From the NCBI GenBank assembly GCA_902781305.1, contig CACZIV010000016.1, positions 1-34,575 of the forward strand: DNA of 34,575 nucleotides. The letters run 5' to 3'. Shown here one piece after another: positions 1 to 8,367 of this stretch (the stretch's first letter is position 1; each line of letters opens with the position of its first letter). The DNA is from Pseudoselenomonas ruminantium (GTDB lineage Bacteria > Bacillota > Negativicutes > Selenomonadales > Selenomonadaceae). Both the position numbers and the translations under genes were made by a program. The notes under the pieces are model-generated. The model did not search any database, was not told where the DNA came from, and saw only the letters and a program-made list of their open reading frames with translations.

Positions 1-153
1 TGGTAGTTGCTGCGTAGACCGCTTGCCTGGTGCGGACTTATCCAATACTCGGCTTGTCGAGAGCAGTTAATGAACAATAAAATTTGTAAAAATCTTTAAT
101 AGTATTTATTGAGATTGCTTATAAATACAGCATAGCGGCAAAATAAAGGAGCT
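1..153. other. Upstream flank, no gene assignable
   Basis: No gene can be supported here. One forward frame is open from the window edge to a TAA at 68-70, about 22 codons, but the residues do not resemble a family I recognise, so it could be the end of an upstream gene or chance. An 8-bp inverted repeat (GTATTTAT at 102-109, ATAAATAC at 121-128) lies in AT-rich DNA with no clear function. Confidence 0.3.
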
Positions 154-187
154 TGAGCAGTTTGGTGATGGAACTGCTCAGTTTTTT
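154..187 (+). terminator. Rho-independent terminator upstream of eno
   Basis: GAGCAGTT (155-162) pairs with AACTGCTC (172-179), extended by one T-A pair, and is followed by six T at 182-187. It would end transcription coming from the left edge and isolate eno. Confidence 0.75.
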
Positions 188-212
188 ATCTCTTCAATGA
201 TAATGATAATGA

Positions 213-1571
<1,359 letters not shown>

Positions 1572-1590
1572 TCCCTTATCTTTAAACTAA

Positions 1591-1625
1591 AAGAGAGTGA
1601 CCGTGTAATTTGCGGTCACTCTCTT
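1591..1625. terminator. Bidirectional terminator between eno and the beta-helix gene
   Basis: A 13-bp perfect stem (AAGAGAGTGACCG at 1591-1603 with CGGTCACTCTCTT at 1613-1625) lies between two convergent genes. The flanking T and A runs are weak, so efficiency in either direction is unclear, but the position and stem length support a shared terminator. Confidence 0.7.
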
Positions 1626-1638
1626 GGTCTTTATGGGA

Positions 1639-3048
1639 TTAATGCATGGGCTTTAATTTGCCGCCGCCGGGCAGGCTGATGGTCTTGCCGTTAAGGCTCG
1701 GGTTGCTTTGCTTATCGTAGTAAATATTGTGCTTGTTGCTGGCAATGTTGCCAAAATCGGCCTGTTCATCGGTGATGGTGGTGACATAGGCATCGGCGGT
1801 CAGCTGCCATTTGGCACCTTTCGTCAGGCTGATATTAGCGGCATCGGCCTGATTATCGTGGTTGATGGTGCCGTTAAAGGTGCTGCCTTCGCCCAGATTC
1901 AAGGTCACCTTGCTGATGTGGTTGGCGAGTATCTGGCCATTCAGCTGTTGATTTTTTGTGTTCAGGGTGAAGTCCCCGCCATTTTTTCCACTGGAGCCCC
2001 AGCGGTCGCTCGTGACCTTTACGAGGATATCGCCGGACTGGTTGAGTGCCGTGTTTTCGAGCGTGGCTTTGGCTGTCGTATTGGTGATATAGAACATGGG
2101 GCCGGTGGATTGGTTGTTCAGAACGGAGTCCTTGGCGGTAAATTCCGCTACGCCGACATTGGCATCGCCGGAAAAGCTTTGGTAGAGCATAACGCCGTGT
2201 TTAATGTGACCTGTCAGCTGGGCATTTTGCAGAGTGATGGAATTCTTGCCCTCGACGACAGCGATTTCACTGCCCGTGGCCACGCCTTCGCCATTGGTCA
2301 GCTGGATATTGCCTGTGGAATAAATGCAGGGGCTGCCCTCGCCGGAGGTGTGGATTTTGGCGCCCTTTACGATGACATTGCCTTCGCCGCGGTCGGTGGC
2401 TAGTGCGCCGCAGTGGGCGCCTTCCGTGGTGATGTCCACGTCTTCGGCTGTTATGGTGCCGCCGTAAGTGGCATCCAGCCCGCGGGAGGAATTGTTTTTG
2501 GTATGGATTTTGATGTGTCTGGCCGTAACCTGTGCCTTTTCGCCTGTGGCAAAAATCGCATTAGCACCATCGGCATCGGAAAACAGCGTGAGATTTTCCA
2601 GTACAGCATTGCTGTTGTTGGCCAAAAAGACGGCATTCTGACCGGTGAAATTGCTGGCATCGGCGCTGGAACTGTCGCCGGTTTTGCTTAGTTCGCTGTT
2701 GGTAAGCGTCAGCGTGCCATTTTTGCGGACTAAGAGCACATTTTCGTCGGTATTGCCGGCGGTAAGTTTTTGGCTGGTCAAATTAAGGCTGCTGCCTTCG
2801 ATGACTTTGGCAGCTTTTAAGTCACTGCCGTCGCTCTGGCTGGCCTGCATACCGCCGAAGTTGCCGTCAGGGGGCGGGCCGGGCGGCAGTTCGCCATTGG
2901 GCGGCGTGGGCGGCTGGCCCTGACCTGCCATGGCGGGTGGCTGCTGCAGATTAGCGGCATAAGTGTTGGTGACAAGGCCGCCCATGCAGGCCAGAGTGAC
3001 TCCGGCAATCAGCAGGTGTTTTTTCTGTTGTTTGGTTAATAATGGCAT
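1639..3048 (-). CDS. Secreted right-handed beta-helix repeat protein
   Basis: A 469-residue exported protein of unknown function. Residues 1-32 form a signal peptide (KQQKKH, a hydrophobic core, then NTYAA). A proline/glycine-rich linker follows (about 35-65, with PPTPPNGELPPGPPPDG). The remainder is made of short repeats of the type LTLTNSEL, VLENLTLF, ITLQNAQL and ATLENTAL, typical of pectate-lyase-like solenoids. No C-terminal autotransporter barrel is visible, and the end (GGGKLKPMH) lacks the terminal aromatic expected of one. It may be periplasmic, surface-held by another route, or released. The ribosome site AAAGGAG lies just upstream of the ATG at 3048. It converges on eno and stands alone. 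An adhesin or polysaccharide-binding role is possible, but nothing in the sequence proves it. Confidence 0.8.
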   Translation of the reverse strand: MPLLTKQQKKHLLIAGVTLACMGGLVTNTYAANLQQPPAMAGQGQPPTPPNGELPPGPPPDGNFGGMQASQSDGSDLKAAKVIEGSSLNLTSQKLTAGNTDENVLLVRKNGTLTLTNSELSKTGDSSSADASNFTGQNAVFLANNSNAVLENLTLFSDADGANAIFATGEKAQVTARHIKIHTKNNSSRGLDATYGGTITAEDVDITTEGAHCGALATDRGEGNVIVKGAKIHTSGEGSPCIYSTGNIQLTNGEGVATGSEIAVVEGKNSITLQNAQLTGHIKHGVMLYQSFSGDANVGVAEFTAKDSVLNNQSTGPMFYITNTTAKATLENTALNQSGDILVKVTSDRWGSSGKNGGDFTLNTKNQQLNGQILANHISKVTLNLGEGSTFNGTINHDNQADAANISLTKGAKWQLTADAYVTTITDEQADFGNIASNKHNIYYDKQSNPSLNGKTISLPGGGKLKPMH

Positions 3049-3238
3049 ATCTATCGCTCCTTTAGCGTTCCTGGTGTTTAGAACAGTTCATGTTTTCCAG
3101 TATAGGTGGATAAGGTTAAAATCGCTTTGGATACAGATTAATTTTGGATTAAATATGTTGCCGGCATAGGGCTGGACTTATCGGCAGCTCCTTGTTACGA
3201 TAAGGATGGATTTATGCGAGGACGAAAGGTGTACAGTT

Positions 3239-4120
3239 ATGAATGAACGGAAAAAAGGCCTGCTTATGGTGTGCCTGGGGGCGTCCATGTGGGGAGCCAG
3301 CGGCGTAGCCGGACAATATCTGCTGCAGGATTGCGGCCTTACTGCGGGCTGGCTGGTGGTGTCGCGTATGCTGCTGGCGGGCGTGATTTTGCTGGCGGTG
3401 GATGTTTTTCAGTATCGAGAAAGCATTTTGCGTGTTTGGCATGACAAGAAGGATGCGTGGGATTTGGTGCTGTTTGCGATTTTGGGGCTGCTGGCTGTGC
3501 AGTACACGTATTTTGCCAGCATCAAATGCGGCAATGCGGCGGCAGCGACGGTGCTGCAGTATCTGATGCCGATATTCATTGTGGGGTATACGGCGGTGAC
3601 TTGCCGCAAATGGCCGCAATTCATTGAAGTAATCTGTGTGATGATGGCTATAGGCGGTACGTTTTTACTGGTGACGCATGGCAATGTGCATGAGTTGTCC
3701 ATACCATTGCCGGCTTTATTATGGGGGCTGTCTTCGGCGGTAGCGGCGGCGGTTTATACCATGAAACCGAAACGGCTGATTCGCAAATGGCGGCCGACAC
3801 TCATTATTGGCTGGGGCATGCTGGTGGGCGGCGTTTTTCTGACGCCATTCTGCCCGCCTTGGCAGGTTCCCGGGGAATGGACTGCTCTTTCGGGACTCAT
3901 CTATGCGTATGTCATTATTTTTGGTACGGTGGTGGCCTTTGGCTGTTATCTGGGCAGCATCAGGTACATTCAGCCGGCAGAGGCGTCAATCCTTGGCTCG
4001 GTGGAGCCGTTGGCCGCTATTCTGCTGTCCATAACGTTTCTGCAGGCCAGTTTTGGCTTTATGGATATTTTGGGAACGGCATTGATTATTGGCACAGTAT
4101 TTTTACTGGCAAAAAGATAG
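3239..4120 (+). CDS. EamA/DMT-family transporter
   Basis: A 293-residue inner-membrane protein of the drug/metabolite transporter superfamily. About ten hydrophobic segments are visible, in two halves: the first begins GLLMVCLGASMWGASGV, the second near LPALLWGLSSAVAAAVYTM. The late motif YIQPAEASILGSVEPLAAIL is typical of EamA carriers. The substrate cannot be read from sequence. A start at 3206 in the same frame is possible, but the ATG at 3239 has an SD-like AAAGGTG at a sensible distance and begins with the usual MNERKKG-type terminus. The gene is followed by a large hairpin at 4138-4218 that probably ends its transcript. Confidence 0.88.
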   Translation: MNERKKGLLMVCLGASMWGASGVAGQYLLQDCGLTAGWLVVSRMLLAGVILLAVDVFQYRESILRVWHDKKDAWDLVLFAILGLLAVQYTYFASIKCGNAAAATVLQYLMPIFIVGYTAVTCRKWPQFIEVICVMMAIGGTFLLVTHGNVHELSIPLPALLWGLSSAVAAAVYTMKPKRLIRKWRPTLIIGWGMLVGGVFLTPFCPPWQVPGEWTALSGLIYAYVIIFGTVVAFGCYLGSIRYIQPAEASILGSVEPLAAILLSITFLQASFGFMDILGTALIIGTVFLLAKR

Positions 4121-4137
4121 TTACAGCTATTATTCGG

Positions 4138-4218
4138 CAACAGCCCGTGGCAGCTTATTCCTGCGCTTTACGCGTCAGATGCGTAAAGCGCATAGGAACA
4201 GGCCGCCGCGGGCTGTTG
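4138..4218 (+). terminator. Long double-palindrome hairpin after the EamA gene
   Basis: An outer 10-bp arm (CAACAGCCCG at 4138-4147 with CGGGCTGTTG at 4209-4218) encloses a perfect 11-bp inner stem (GCGCTTTACGC at 4163-4173 with GCGTAAAGCGC at 4181-4191). A T-rich tract follows. It probably acts as a terminator. Its outer arms resemble the ends of the large hairpin family described elsewhere, but the conserved core of that family is absent. Confidence 0.6.
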
Positions 4219-4246
4219 AATTTTATATATTTTTTTGATGTAAGTG

Positions 4247-4300
4247 TTGACATTACAACGGAAAACTGTTATTCTTACATTGTAATCGTTCTGATTACAA
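4247..4300 (+). promoter_or_regulatory. Promoter and operator-like palindrome of the cupin gene
   Basis: A perfect -35 TTGACA (4247-4252) and TATTCT (4270-4275) are spaced by 17 nt. Immediately downstream, over the expected start point, is the inverted repeat TTGTAATC-5 nt-GATTACAA (4280-4300). A further TTACAA half-site sits in the spacer at 4253-4258. The position suggests a repressor site; the regulator is unknown. Confidence 0.7.
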
Positions 4301-4354
4301 CAAAGGTGTATTTTTATAAACGTAGGATTTCATGTGTATTTGGAGGAGAATAAG

Positions 4355-4711
4355 ATGGCAAATTTCAACAAAGTAAGCGTGGCAAATGAGGCAAGAACGG
4401 AACTGCATGATAAACTGCAGTTGACTGGTGCCGAGATAAGCATAAACAATCTGCCTGCAGGTGCAGGCGTTCCCTTTGTGCATTATCACAAGAAGAATGA
4501 GGAAATCTATTTCGTCACGGCTGGCAAGGGCAAGGCTGTGATTGATGGGGAAACGGTGGAACTTGGCGCAGGTGATTGGCTGCGCATTTCGCCGGCAGCA
4601 CGCCGTCAGTTCTTTGCCGCAGAAAATGAAGGTATCAGCTATGTCTGCATGCAGGTGAAGGAAAATTCACTGGAAGAATATACGGCCGCTGACGCCGGTA
4701 TCGAACAGTAA
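4355..4711 (+). CDS. Small single-domain cupin protein
   Basis: A 118-residue cytosolic protein with one cupin_2 beta-barrel. The first cupin motif is intact (VPFVHYHKKNEEIYFVTAG, giving the H-x-H and E metal ligands). In the second motif (GAGDWLRISPAARRQF) the usual histidine is not obvious, so metal binding may be altered. The function is unknown; relatives include sugar-binding, dioxygenase-like and regulatory cupins. An upstream ATG at 4334 is in frame, but GGAGGAG lies just ahead of the ATG at 4355, which I prefer. It is monocistronic between its own promoter/operator and a terminator shared with the convergent DUF1858 gene. Confidence 0.85.
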   Translation: MANFNKVSVANEARTELHDKLQLTGAEISINNLPAGAGVPFVHYHKKNEEIYFVTAGKGKAVIDGETVELGAGDWLRISPAARRQFFAAENEGISYVCMQVKENSLEEYTAADAGIEQ

Positions 4712-4754
4712 AATGGTTATTGACAGCCCGCTGTTTTCCTGAAGACAAAAAAAG

Positions 4755-4789
4755 ACTGCGATTCCCGACAGATGGAATCGCAGTTTTTT
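4755..4789. terminator. Bidirectional terminator, cupin / DUF1858
   Basis: A perfect 11-bp stem (ACTGCGATTCC at 4755-4765 with GGAATCGCAGT at 4774-4784) is preceded by an A run and followed by TTTTTT, so it can serve both convergent genes. Confidence 0.9.
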
Positions 4790-4802
4790 GGGTTATATCC
4801 GA

Positions 4803-5006
4803 TTAGGCTTCAGCGCCAACAGCTTCGTTCAGGTTGCTGATGAGGGCATCGATGTCAATGCCGTGAGCCAGAGCACCCTGTTCGATGTTTTCGAAGTGAG
4901 CGGCAGCGCAGCCCAGGCAGCCCATGCCAGCGTTAACGAATACGTCAACGGTGTCCGGGTACTTCTGTACAACTTCGATGATGCTCATATCTTTAGTAAT
5001 AGCCAT
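4803..5006 (-). CDS. DUF1858 domain protein (putative redox-disulfide protein)
   Basis: A 67-residue protein that is essentially a complete DUF1858 domain. It begins MAITKDMSIIEVVQKYPDTV and carries the characteristic CLGC motif in GMGCLGCAAAHFENIEQGA. Members of this family are often called hybrid-cluster-associated redox disulfide proteins; they are common in anaerobes and their biochemical role is not settled. The AGGAGG ribosome site lies just upstream of the ATG at 5006. The gene has its own promoter at 5055-5083 and appears monocistronic. Confidence 0.88.
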   Translation of the reverse strand: MAITKDMSIIEVVQKYPDTVDVFVNAGMGCLGCAAAHFENIEQGALAHGIDIDALISNLNEAVGAEA

Positions 5007-5054
5007 TATAACCTCCTGCGCTAAGCGCGATAAAACAAATTAACTGACACAGGA

Positions 5055-5083
5055 ATTATAACATAGTTGTGCGGGGGTTACAA
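5055..5083 (-). promoter_or_regulatory. Promoter of the DUF1858 gene
   Basis: On the minus strand, TTGTAA (complement of 5078-5083) and a perfect TATAAT (complement of 5055-5060) are separated by 17 nt. The AGGAGG site and start codon follow about 45 nt downstream. Confidence 0.75.
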
Positions 5084-5118
5084 GGAACAAATGTTACGAA
5101 TGTATACATCTTTGCGGG

Positions 5119-5208
5119 AAGGCGCCCGCGGGGCTGGTCATATTTTTCCTTCGCCATAGACAGGCTTGTCAAAAGCTGCGGAAAACATTACCAGCTCCCA
5201 CGAGCTTA
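5119..5208 (+). repeat. Core-conserved hairpin repeat 1 (forward)
   Basis: One of eleven copies. Core GACAGGCTTGTC at 5159-5170 sits between TTTTCCTTCGC and GCTGCGGAAAA, and an outer stem pairs GGGGCTGGT (5130-5138) with ACCAGCTCC (5190-5198). The ends are GGCGCCCG on the left and GAGCTTA on the right. Confidence 0.85.
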
Positions 5209-5248
5209 ATGAGGATATTACTGCAGTACATCTTTACATCGAGGTGTA

Positions 5249-5338
5249 AAGGCGCCCGTGAAGGCTGGTAATTTTTTCCTCTGTATAGACAGGCTTGTCA
5301 AACGCGTCGGAAAAATATCACCAACCTTCACGGGCTTA
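5249..5338 (+). repeat. Core-conserved hairpin repeat 2 (forward)
   Basis: Core at 5288-5299. The outer arms 5254-5269 and 5320-5335 form a 16-bp stem with one mismatch (left GCCCGTGAAGGCTGGT). The left flank TTTACATCGAGGTG also precedes repeat 7, so the conserved element may start slightly further upstream. Confidence 0.88.
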
Positions 5339-5398
5339 GGTCGTTTATATAAGTAAGGTGCAGTGTTGTGAATGGTATAGCTGTCAGGCTGGCAGTGA

Positions 5399-5481
5399 GG
5401 AGGGGCGGGGCGGGAATGACTTTCGGCAGCGTTTGGCAAGCCTGTCTAAGCGGACGAAAGTTATTCCTGCCCCTCCCCTCC
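5399..5481 (-). repeat. Core-conserved hairpin repeat 3 (reverse)
   Basis: Reverse orientation, core GGCAAGCCTGTC at 5435-5446 (one change from consensus). The arms 5399-5425 and 5455-5481 form a 27-bp stem with three mismatches. The left arm has four closely spaced G runs, so the plus strand could also fold as a G-quadruplex. Confidence 0.85.
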
Positions 5482-5579
5482 GTCTTAGTGTGTATCTATT
5501 GGAATGTCGTTATTTTTTTGTGGTCTTTTTGCGGGAAATGCGGTAGAATGACAAATGACTATGAATGTGGAGGCGGAGT

Positions 5580-6410
5580 ATGGTTTTGCGGCGAAGATTT
5601 GGCTGGCGCTATATTATAATGTTATTTTGTGTGCTGATGGCAGCGGGGGCGGCTTTTTTTGGGCAGCAGCCTAAGCCCTTGCAGGCGACGATGGTGGCGG
5701 ATAGTGAGAATGGCACGAAGGTTTTGGTGCTGAATTATCATAAGATTGACCATACGTTTATTTCGCTGGCGGTGCGGCCGGAGGATTTTGACCATCAGAT
5801 GAAGTATCTGCGGGATAATGGCTATCATACGATAAGTCCGGATGAGCTTTATGAGGCGCTGGCGGGCAGTGGGAATTTGCCGGAAAATCCGGTGATGATT
5901 ACCTTTGATGATGGTTATGAGGATAACTATACGAATGCGTACCCGATTCTCAAAAAATATGGCTTTAAGGCGACGATTTTTGTGGTGACGGGGTTCTTGG
6001 ACAAGCATAAGAAGGGCTATCTTTCCTGGGATGAGGCGCGGGAAATGAATAAGAACGGCATCAATATCGAGTCGCATACGGTGAATCATCGCTCGATGAC
6101 GGATTTAACGGATGATGAATTGCGGGCGGAACTGGTGGATTCGAAGAAAAAGGCCGAGGCTGAGCTTGGGCATGAGGTGAATTACATCGCCTATCCTACG
6201 GGAACGTATAACCTGCATATCGCGCAGATGGTGAAGGAAGCCGGGTATAAGGCGGCGTTTACCATCAAGTACGGAAATGTGGACAAGGCCAGCAATATTT
6301 ATGCGCTGGAGCGGGTGCCGATTTTCCATACGGAGGATACCAATAAGGACTTTATTGAACGGATAAGGTATCAGCCGATATTTGAGAGTTTTGGGTGGAT
6401 GAAGAATTAA
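5580..6410 (+). CDS. Membrane-anchored polysaccharide deacetylase
   Basis: A 276-residue protein of the NodB/carbohydrate esterase 4 fold, expected to remove N- or O-acetyl groups from a surface or wall glycan. An N-terminal RRRFGWR stretch followed by a hydrophobic segment (residues about 10-28) is a signal anchor, placing the catalytic domain outside the inner membrane. Visible motifs: MITFDDGYEDNY near residue 105 (catalytic base and metal Asp), KATIFVVTGFLD, and ESHTVNHRSM near 163 (the two metal-binding histidines). I chose the ATG at 5580 because GGAGGCGG lies at the right distance; an in-frame ATG at 5565 would place that sequence inside the gene. Three hairpin repeats lie on each side, in the same order. 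The substrate is unknown; peptidoglycan or a poly-GlcNAc are the usual ones. Confidence 0.88.
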   Translation: MVLRRRFGWRYIIMLFCVLMAAGAAFFGQQPKPLQATMVADSENGTKVLVLNYHKIDHTFISLAVRPEDFDHQMKYLRDNGYHTISPDELYEALAGSGNLPENPVMITFDDGYEDNYTNAYPILKKYGFKATIFVVTGFLDKHKKGYLSWDEAREMNKNGINIESHTVNHRSMTDLTDDELRAELVDSKKKAEAELGHEVNYIAYPTGTYNLHIAQMVKEAGYKAAFTIKYGNVDKASNIYALERVPIFHTEDTNKDFIERIRYQPIFESFGWMKN

Positions 6411-6427
6411 GGCTCTTTCTATATATT

Positions 6428-6518
6428 AAGGCGCCCGAGGGGGCTGGCAGTATTTTTTCTTCGCTGAGACAGGCTTGTCAAACGCTGCGAAAAAACACAG
6501 CCAGCCCCCTCGTGCTTA
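6428..6518 (+). repeat. Core-conserved hairpin repeat 4 (forward)
   Basis: Core at 6468-6479. A perfect 13-bp outer stem pairs CGAGGGGGCTGGC (6436-6448) with 6500-6512. It starts about 18 nt after the deacetylase stop and may also act as that gene's terminator. Confidence 0.88.
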
Positions 6519-6553
6519 ATGTATTATTGTTGAGCGTCTTGCATCGTAGTATA

Positions 6554-6642
6554 AAGACGCCCGCGGGGCTGGTAATATTTTTCCTTCGCCATAGACAGGC
6601 TTGTCAAAAGCTACGGGAAAACACCACCAGCCTTCACGGCTT
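6554..6642 (+). repeat. Core-conserved hairpin repeat 5 (forward, mismatched arms)
   Basis: Core at 6594-6605. The inner part pairs (GGCTGGT at 6567-6573 with ACCAGCC at 6626-6632), but the outer parts do not match well. The left arm resembles repeat 1 and the right arm resembles repeat 2, suggesting a recombinant copy. Confidence 0.8.
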
Positions 6643-6720
6643 TTGTGTGGTTTACATGGCTGCACACAGTGAGGTATCAAGTCGGGTGTACACAACTGCT
6701 TATCTGGAAGTGCAAAACCA

Positions 6721-6811
6721 AAGGCAGGAGGGGGCGGGGATGGCTTTCGGCAGCGTTTGACAAGCCTGTCTAAGCAGCCGAAAGTTATCCCAGCCCCCTC
6801 CTGCCGGCCTT
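6721..6811 (-). repeat. Core-conserved hairpin repeat 6 (reverse)
   Basis: Reverse orientation, core GACAAGCCTGTC at 6759-6770. The arms 6723-6751 and 6777-6805 form a stem of about 29 bp with few mismatches. It is closely similar to repeat 3, including the sequence CTTTCGGCAGCGTTTG. Confidence 0.88.
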
Positions 6812-6848
6812 GTGTATCGAACAATATTCAGTTGTCTACAAGGAAGTC

Positions 6849-6877
6849 TTGCTATTCGTCTGGATATGCTATAAAAT
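6849..6877 (+). promoter_or_regulatory. Promoter of the mraZ-rsmH-ftsL transcript
   Basis: TTGCTA (6849-6854) and TAAAAT (6872-6877) are separated by 17 nt, placing the start near 6884, immediately ahead of the MraZ boxes. Confidence 0.65.
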
Positions 6878-6889
6878 ATAAGAAGTAAA

Positions 6890-6934
6890 GTGGGGAAAAG
6901 TGGTAGAAAGTGGCATGTAGTGACCTAAAGGTGG
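6890..6934 (+). promoter_or_regulatory. MraZ-box array (autoregulatory operator)
   Basis: GTGG repeats begin at 6890, 6900 and 6910, exactly 10 bp apart, with degenerate copies GTGA at 6920 and GTGG at 6931. MraZ is known to bind direct GTGG-type repeats with this period upstream of its own gene. Their position just past the predicted start fits repression of mraZ-rsmH-ftsL. Confidence 0.85.
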
Positions 6935-6943
6935 TGAGGCAGG

Positions 6944-7381
6944 ATGTTTATGGGGGAATATACCCATTCCATTGACGCGAAAGGGCGTATCATTCTGCCG
7001 GCGGATTTTCGTCAGGAATTGGGCGTTACGTTTATCATCACCAAGGGGTTTGACAAGTGCTTGTTTCTCTATGGCCAGCAGGCCTGGGAGGAACTGGCGG
7101 GCAAGCTCCGCGCTTTGCCGATTTCGCGGCCCGAGGCCCGGGCGGTGAACCGCTTTTTCTTCTCTGGAGCGCGTACGCTCGAGTGCGATAAGCAGGGACG
7201 GTTTCTCATTCCCGCCAGCCTGCGCAATCATGCACAGATTGCGTTGCGGCAGGATGTTATCCTGACTGGTGTGGACAATCGCATTGAGGTATGGAGCAAG
7301 GATAATTGGAGTACATACAATGGCGAGGTGGAGCCGGAGGTTACGGCGATTGCCGCGACATTGGCTGACTTAGGCATATAA
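6944..7381 (+). CDS. mraZ: MraZ transcriptional regulator
   Basis: DNA-binding regulator of the division/cell-wall cluster, 145 residues, normal length. It has two AbrB-like SpoVT/MraZ domains: the first opens with MFMGEYTHSIDAKGRIILPADFR, the second carries the matching CDKQGRFLIPASLR near residue 85. The start at 6944 gives the family's usual MFMGEY terminus. Its probable operator lies just upstream (6890-6934). It is followed 26 nt later by rsmH. In other bacteria it represses its own operon and is counteracted by RsmH levels; here that is inferred from the boxes. Confidence 0.96.
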   Translation: MFMGEYTHSIDAKGRIILPADFRQELGVTFIITKGFDKCLFLYGQQAWEELAGKLRALPISRPEARAVNRFFFSGARTLECDKQGRFLIPASLRNHAQIALRQDVILTGVDNRIEVWSKDNWSTYNGEVEPEVTAIAATLADLGI

Positions 7382-7407
7382 GGACACAGGAAAGGACTAC
7401 AGGGCGC

Positions 7408-8367
7408 ATGGAGTTTCATCATATCAGCGTAATGCTGGAGGAGACGGTAAAAGGTCTCGTGACAACTAAAGACGGAACTTATGTGGACTGTACCCTGGGG
7501 GGAGGCGGTCATTCCAGCCGGATTGCCTCAATGCTCACGGAAAAGGGGCGGCTTATCGGCATTGACCAGGATGCCGCGGCCATCAGTGCGGCATCGGAAC
7601 GGCTGAAAGAGGCCAAGTGCCGGGTGGATATCGTTCACAGCAACTTCCGCAATCTGGAGCAGATTCTTGCGGATGAGAATGCTCCTCTTGTGGATGGTGT
7701 GGTTTTTGATTTGGGGGTTTCGTCCCATCAGATTGATACGGCAGAACGGGGCTTTTCCTATATACAGGATGCGCCGCTCGATATGCGCATGAATCCCGAA
7801 GCCGATTTCAGCGCTTATGATGTGGTGAATAACTACGAGGAAAAAGAACTGAACCGCATCTTCAAAGAATACGGCGAGGAGCGCTGGAGCAAGCGTATCG
7901 CGCAGTTTATCGTACAGGAACGGGCAAATAAGCCGATTGAAACCACCGGGGAACTGGTGGACATCATCTGCAAGGCCGTGCCCAAGGCGGTGCGGCAGGC
8001 AGCGGGCGGTCATCCGGCCAAGCGGGTCTTTCAGGCCATTCGCATTGAGGTCAATGACGAGCTGGGCATTTTGGAAACGGCTTTCCGTACGGCGGTCGCG
8101 CATTTGAAGCCGGGCGGACGCATTGCGATTATCACGTTCCATTCGCTGGAAGACCGCATTGCCAAGAACGTGTTGAAGGAACTTTCCCGTGGTTGTATCT
8201 GCCCGCCGGAACTGCCGGTGTGCATGTGCAATCATCAGCCGGAAATCAAGATTATCGGCAAGCCGATTCAGGCAACAGCGGATGAATTGGAGCATAATTC
8301 CCGCTCCAAGAGTGCGAAGCTGCGCATTGCCGAAAAGTTACCGCTACATGAGAAGGGGGGCAAATGA
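7408..8367 (+). CDS. rsmH: 16S rRNA m4C1402 methyltransferase RsmH (MraW)
   Basis: S-adenosylmethionine-dependent enzyme that methylates the N4 position of C1402 in 16S rRNA. The 319-residue product begins EFHHISVMLEETVKGL and shows the SAM-binding motif VDCTLGGGGHSSRI near residue 30, then VFDLGVSSHQID and RIAIITFHSLEDRI. The last has the FHSLEDR motif diagnostic of the family. AGGAAAGGA precedes the ATG. Its TGA overlaps the start codon of ftsL, indicating translational coupling. Confidence 0.97.
   Translation: MEFHHISVMLEETVKGLVTTKDGTYVDCTLGGGGHSSRIASMLTEKGRLIGIDQDAAAISAASERLKEAKCRVDIVHSNFRNLEQILADENAPLVDGVVFDLGVSSHQIDTAERGFSYIQDAPLDMRMNPEADFSAYDVVNNYEEKELNRIFKEYGEERWSKRIAQFIVQERANKPIETTGELVDIICKAVPKAVRQAAGGHPAKRVFQAIRIEVNDELGILETAFRTAVAHLKPGGRIAIITFHSLEDRIAKNVLKELSRGCICPPELPVCMCNHQPEIKIIGKPIQATADELEHNSRSKSAKLRIAEKLPLHEKGGK

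Noticed and set aside
1-70. Start of the window as the end of a small RNA or tRNA-like gene
   Set aside because: No acceptor stem, CCA end or known RNA signature could be found; the open frame to 70 is too short to assign.
3721-4353. 210-codon ORF overlapping the end of the EamA gene
   Set aside because: It is out of frame with the transporter, runs through the terminator and the next promoter, and has no recognisable content.
4300-4355. Riboswitch in the cupin leader
   Set aside because: The leader is short and shows no conserved aptamer features; the palindrome lies at the DNA start site and fits an operator better.
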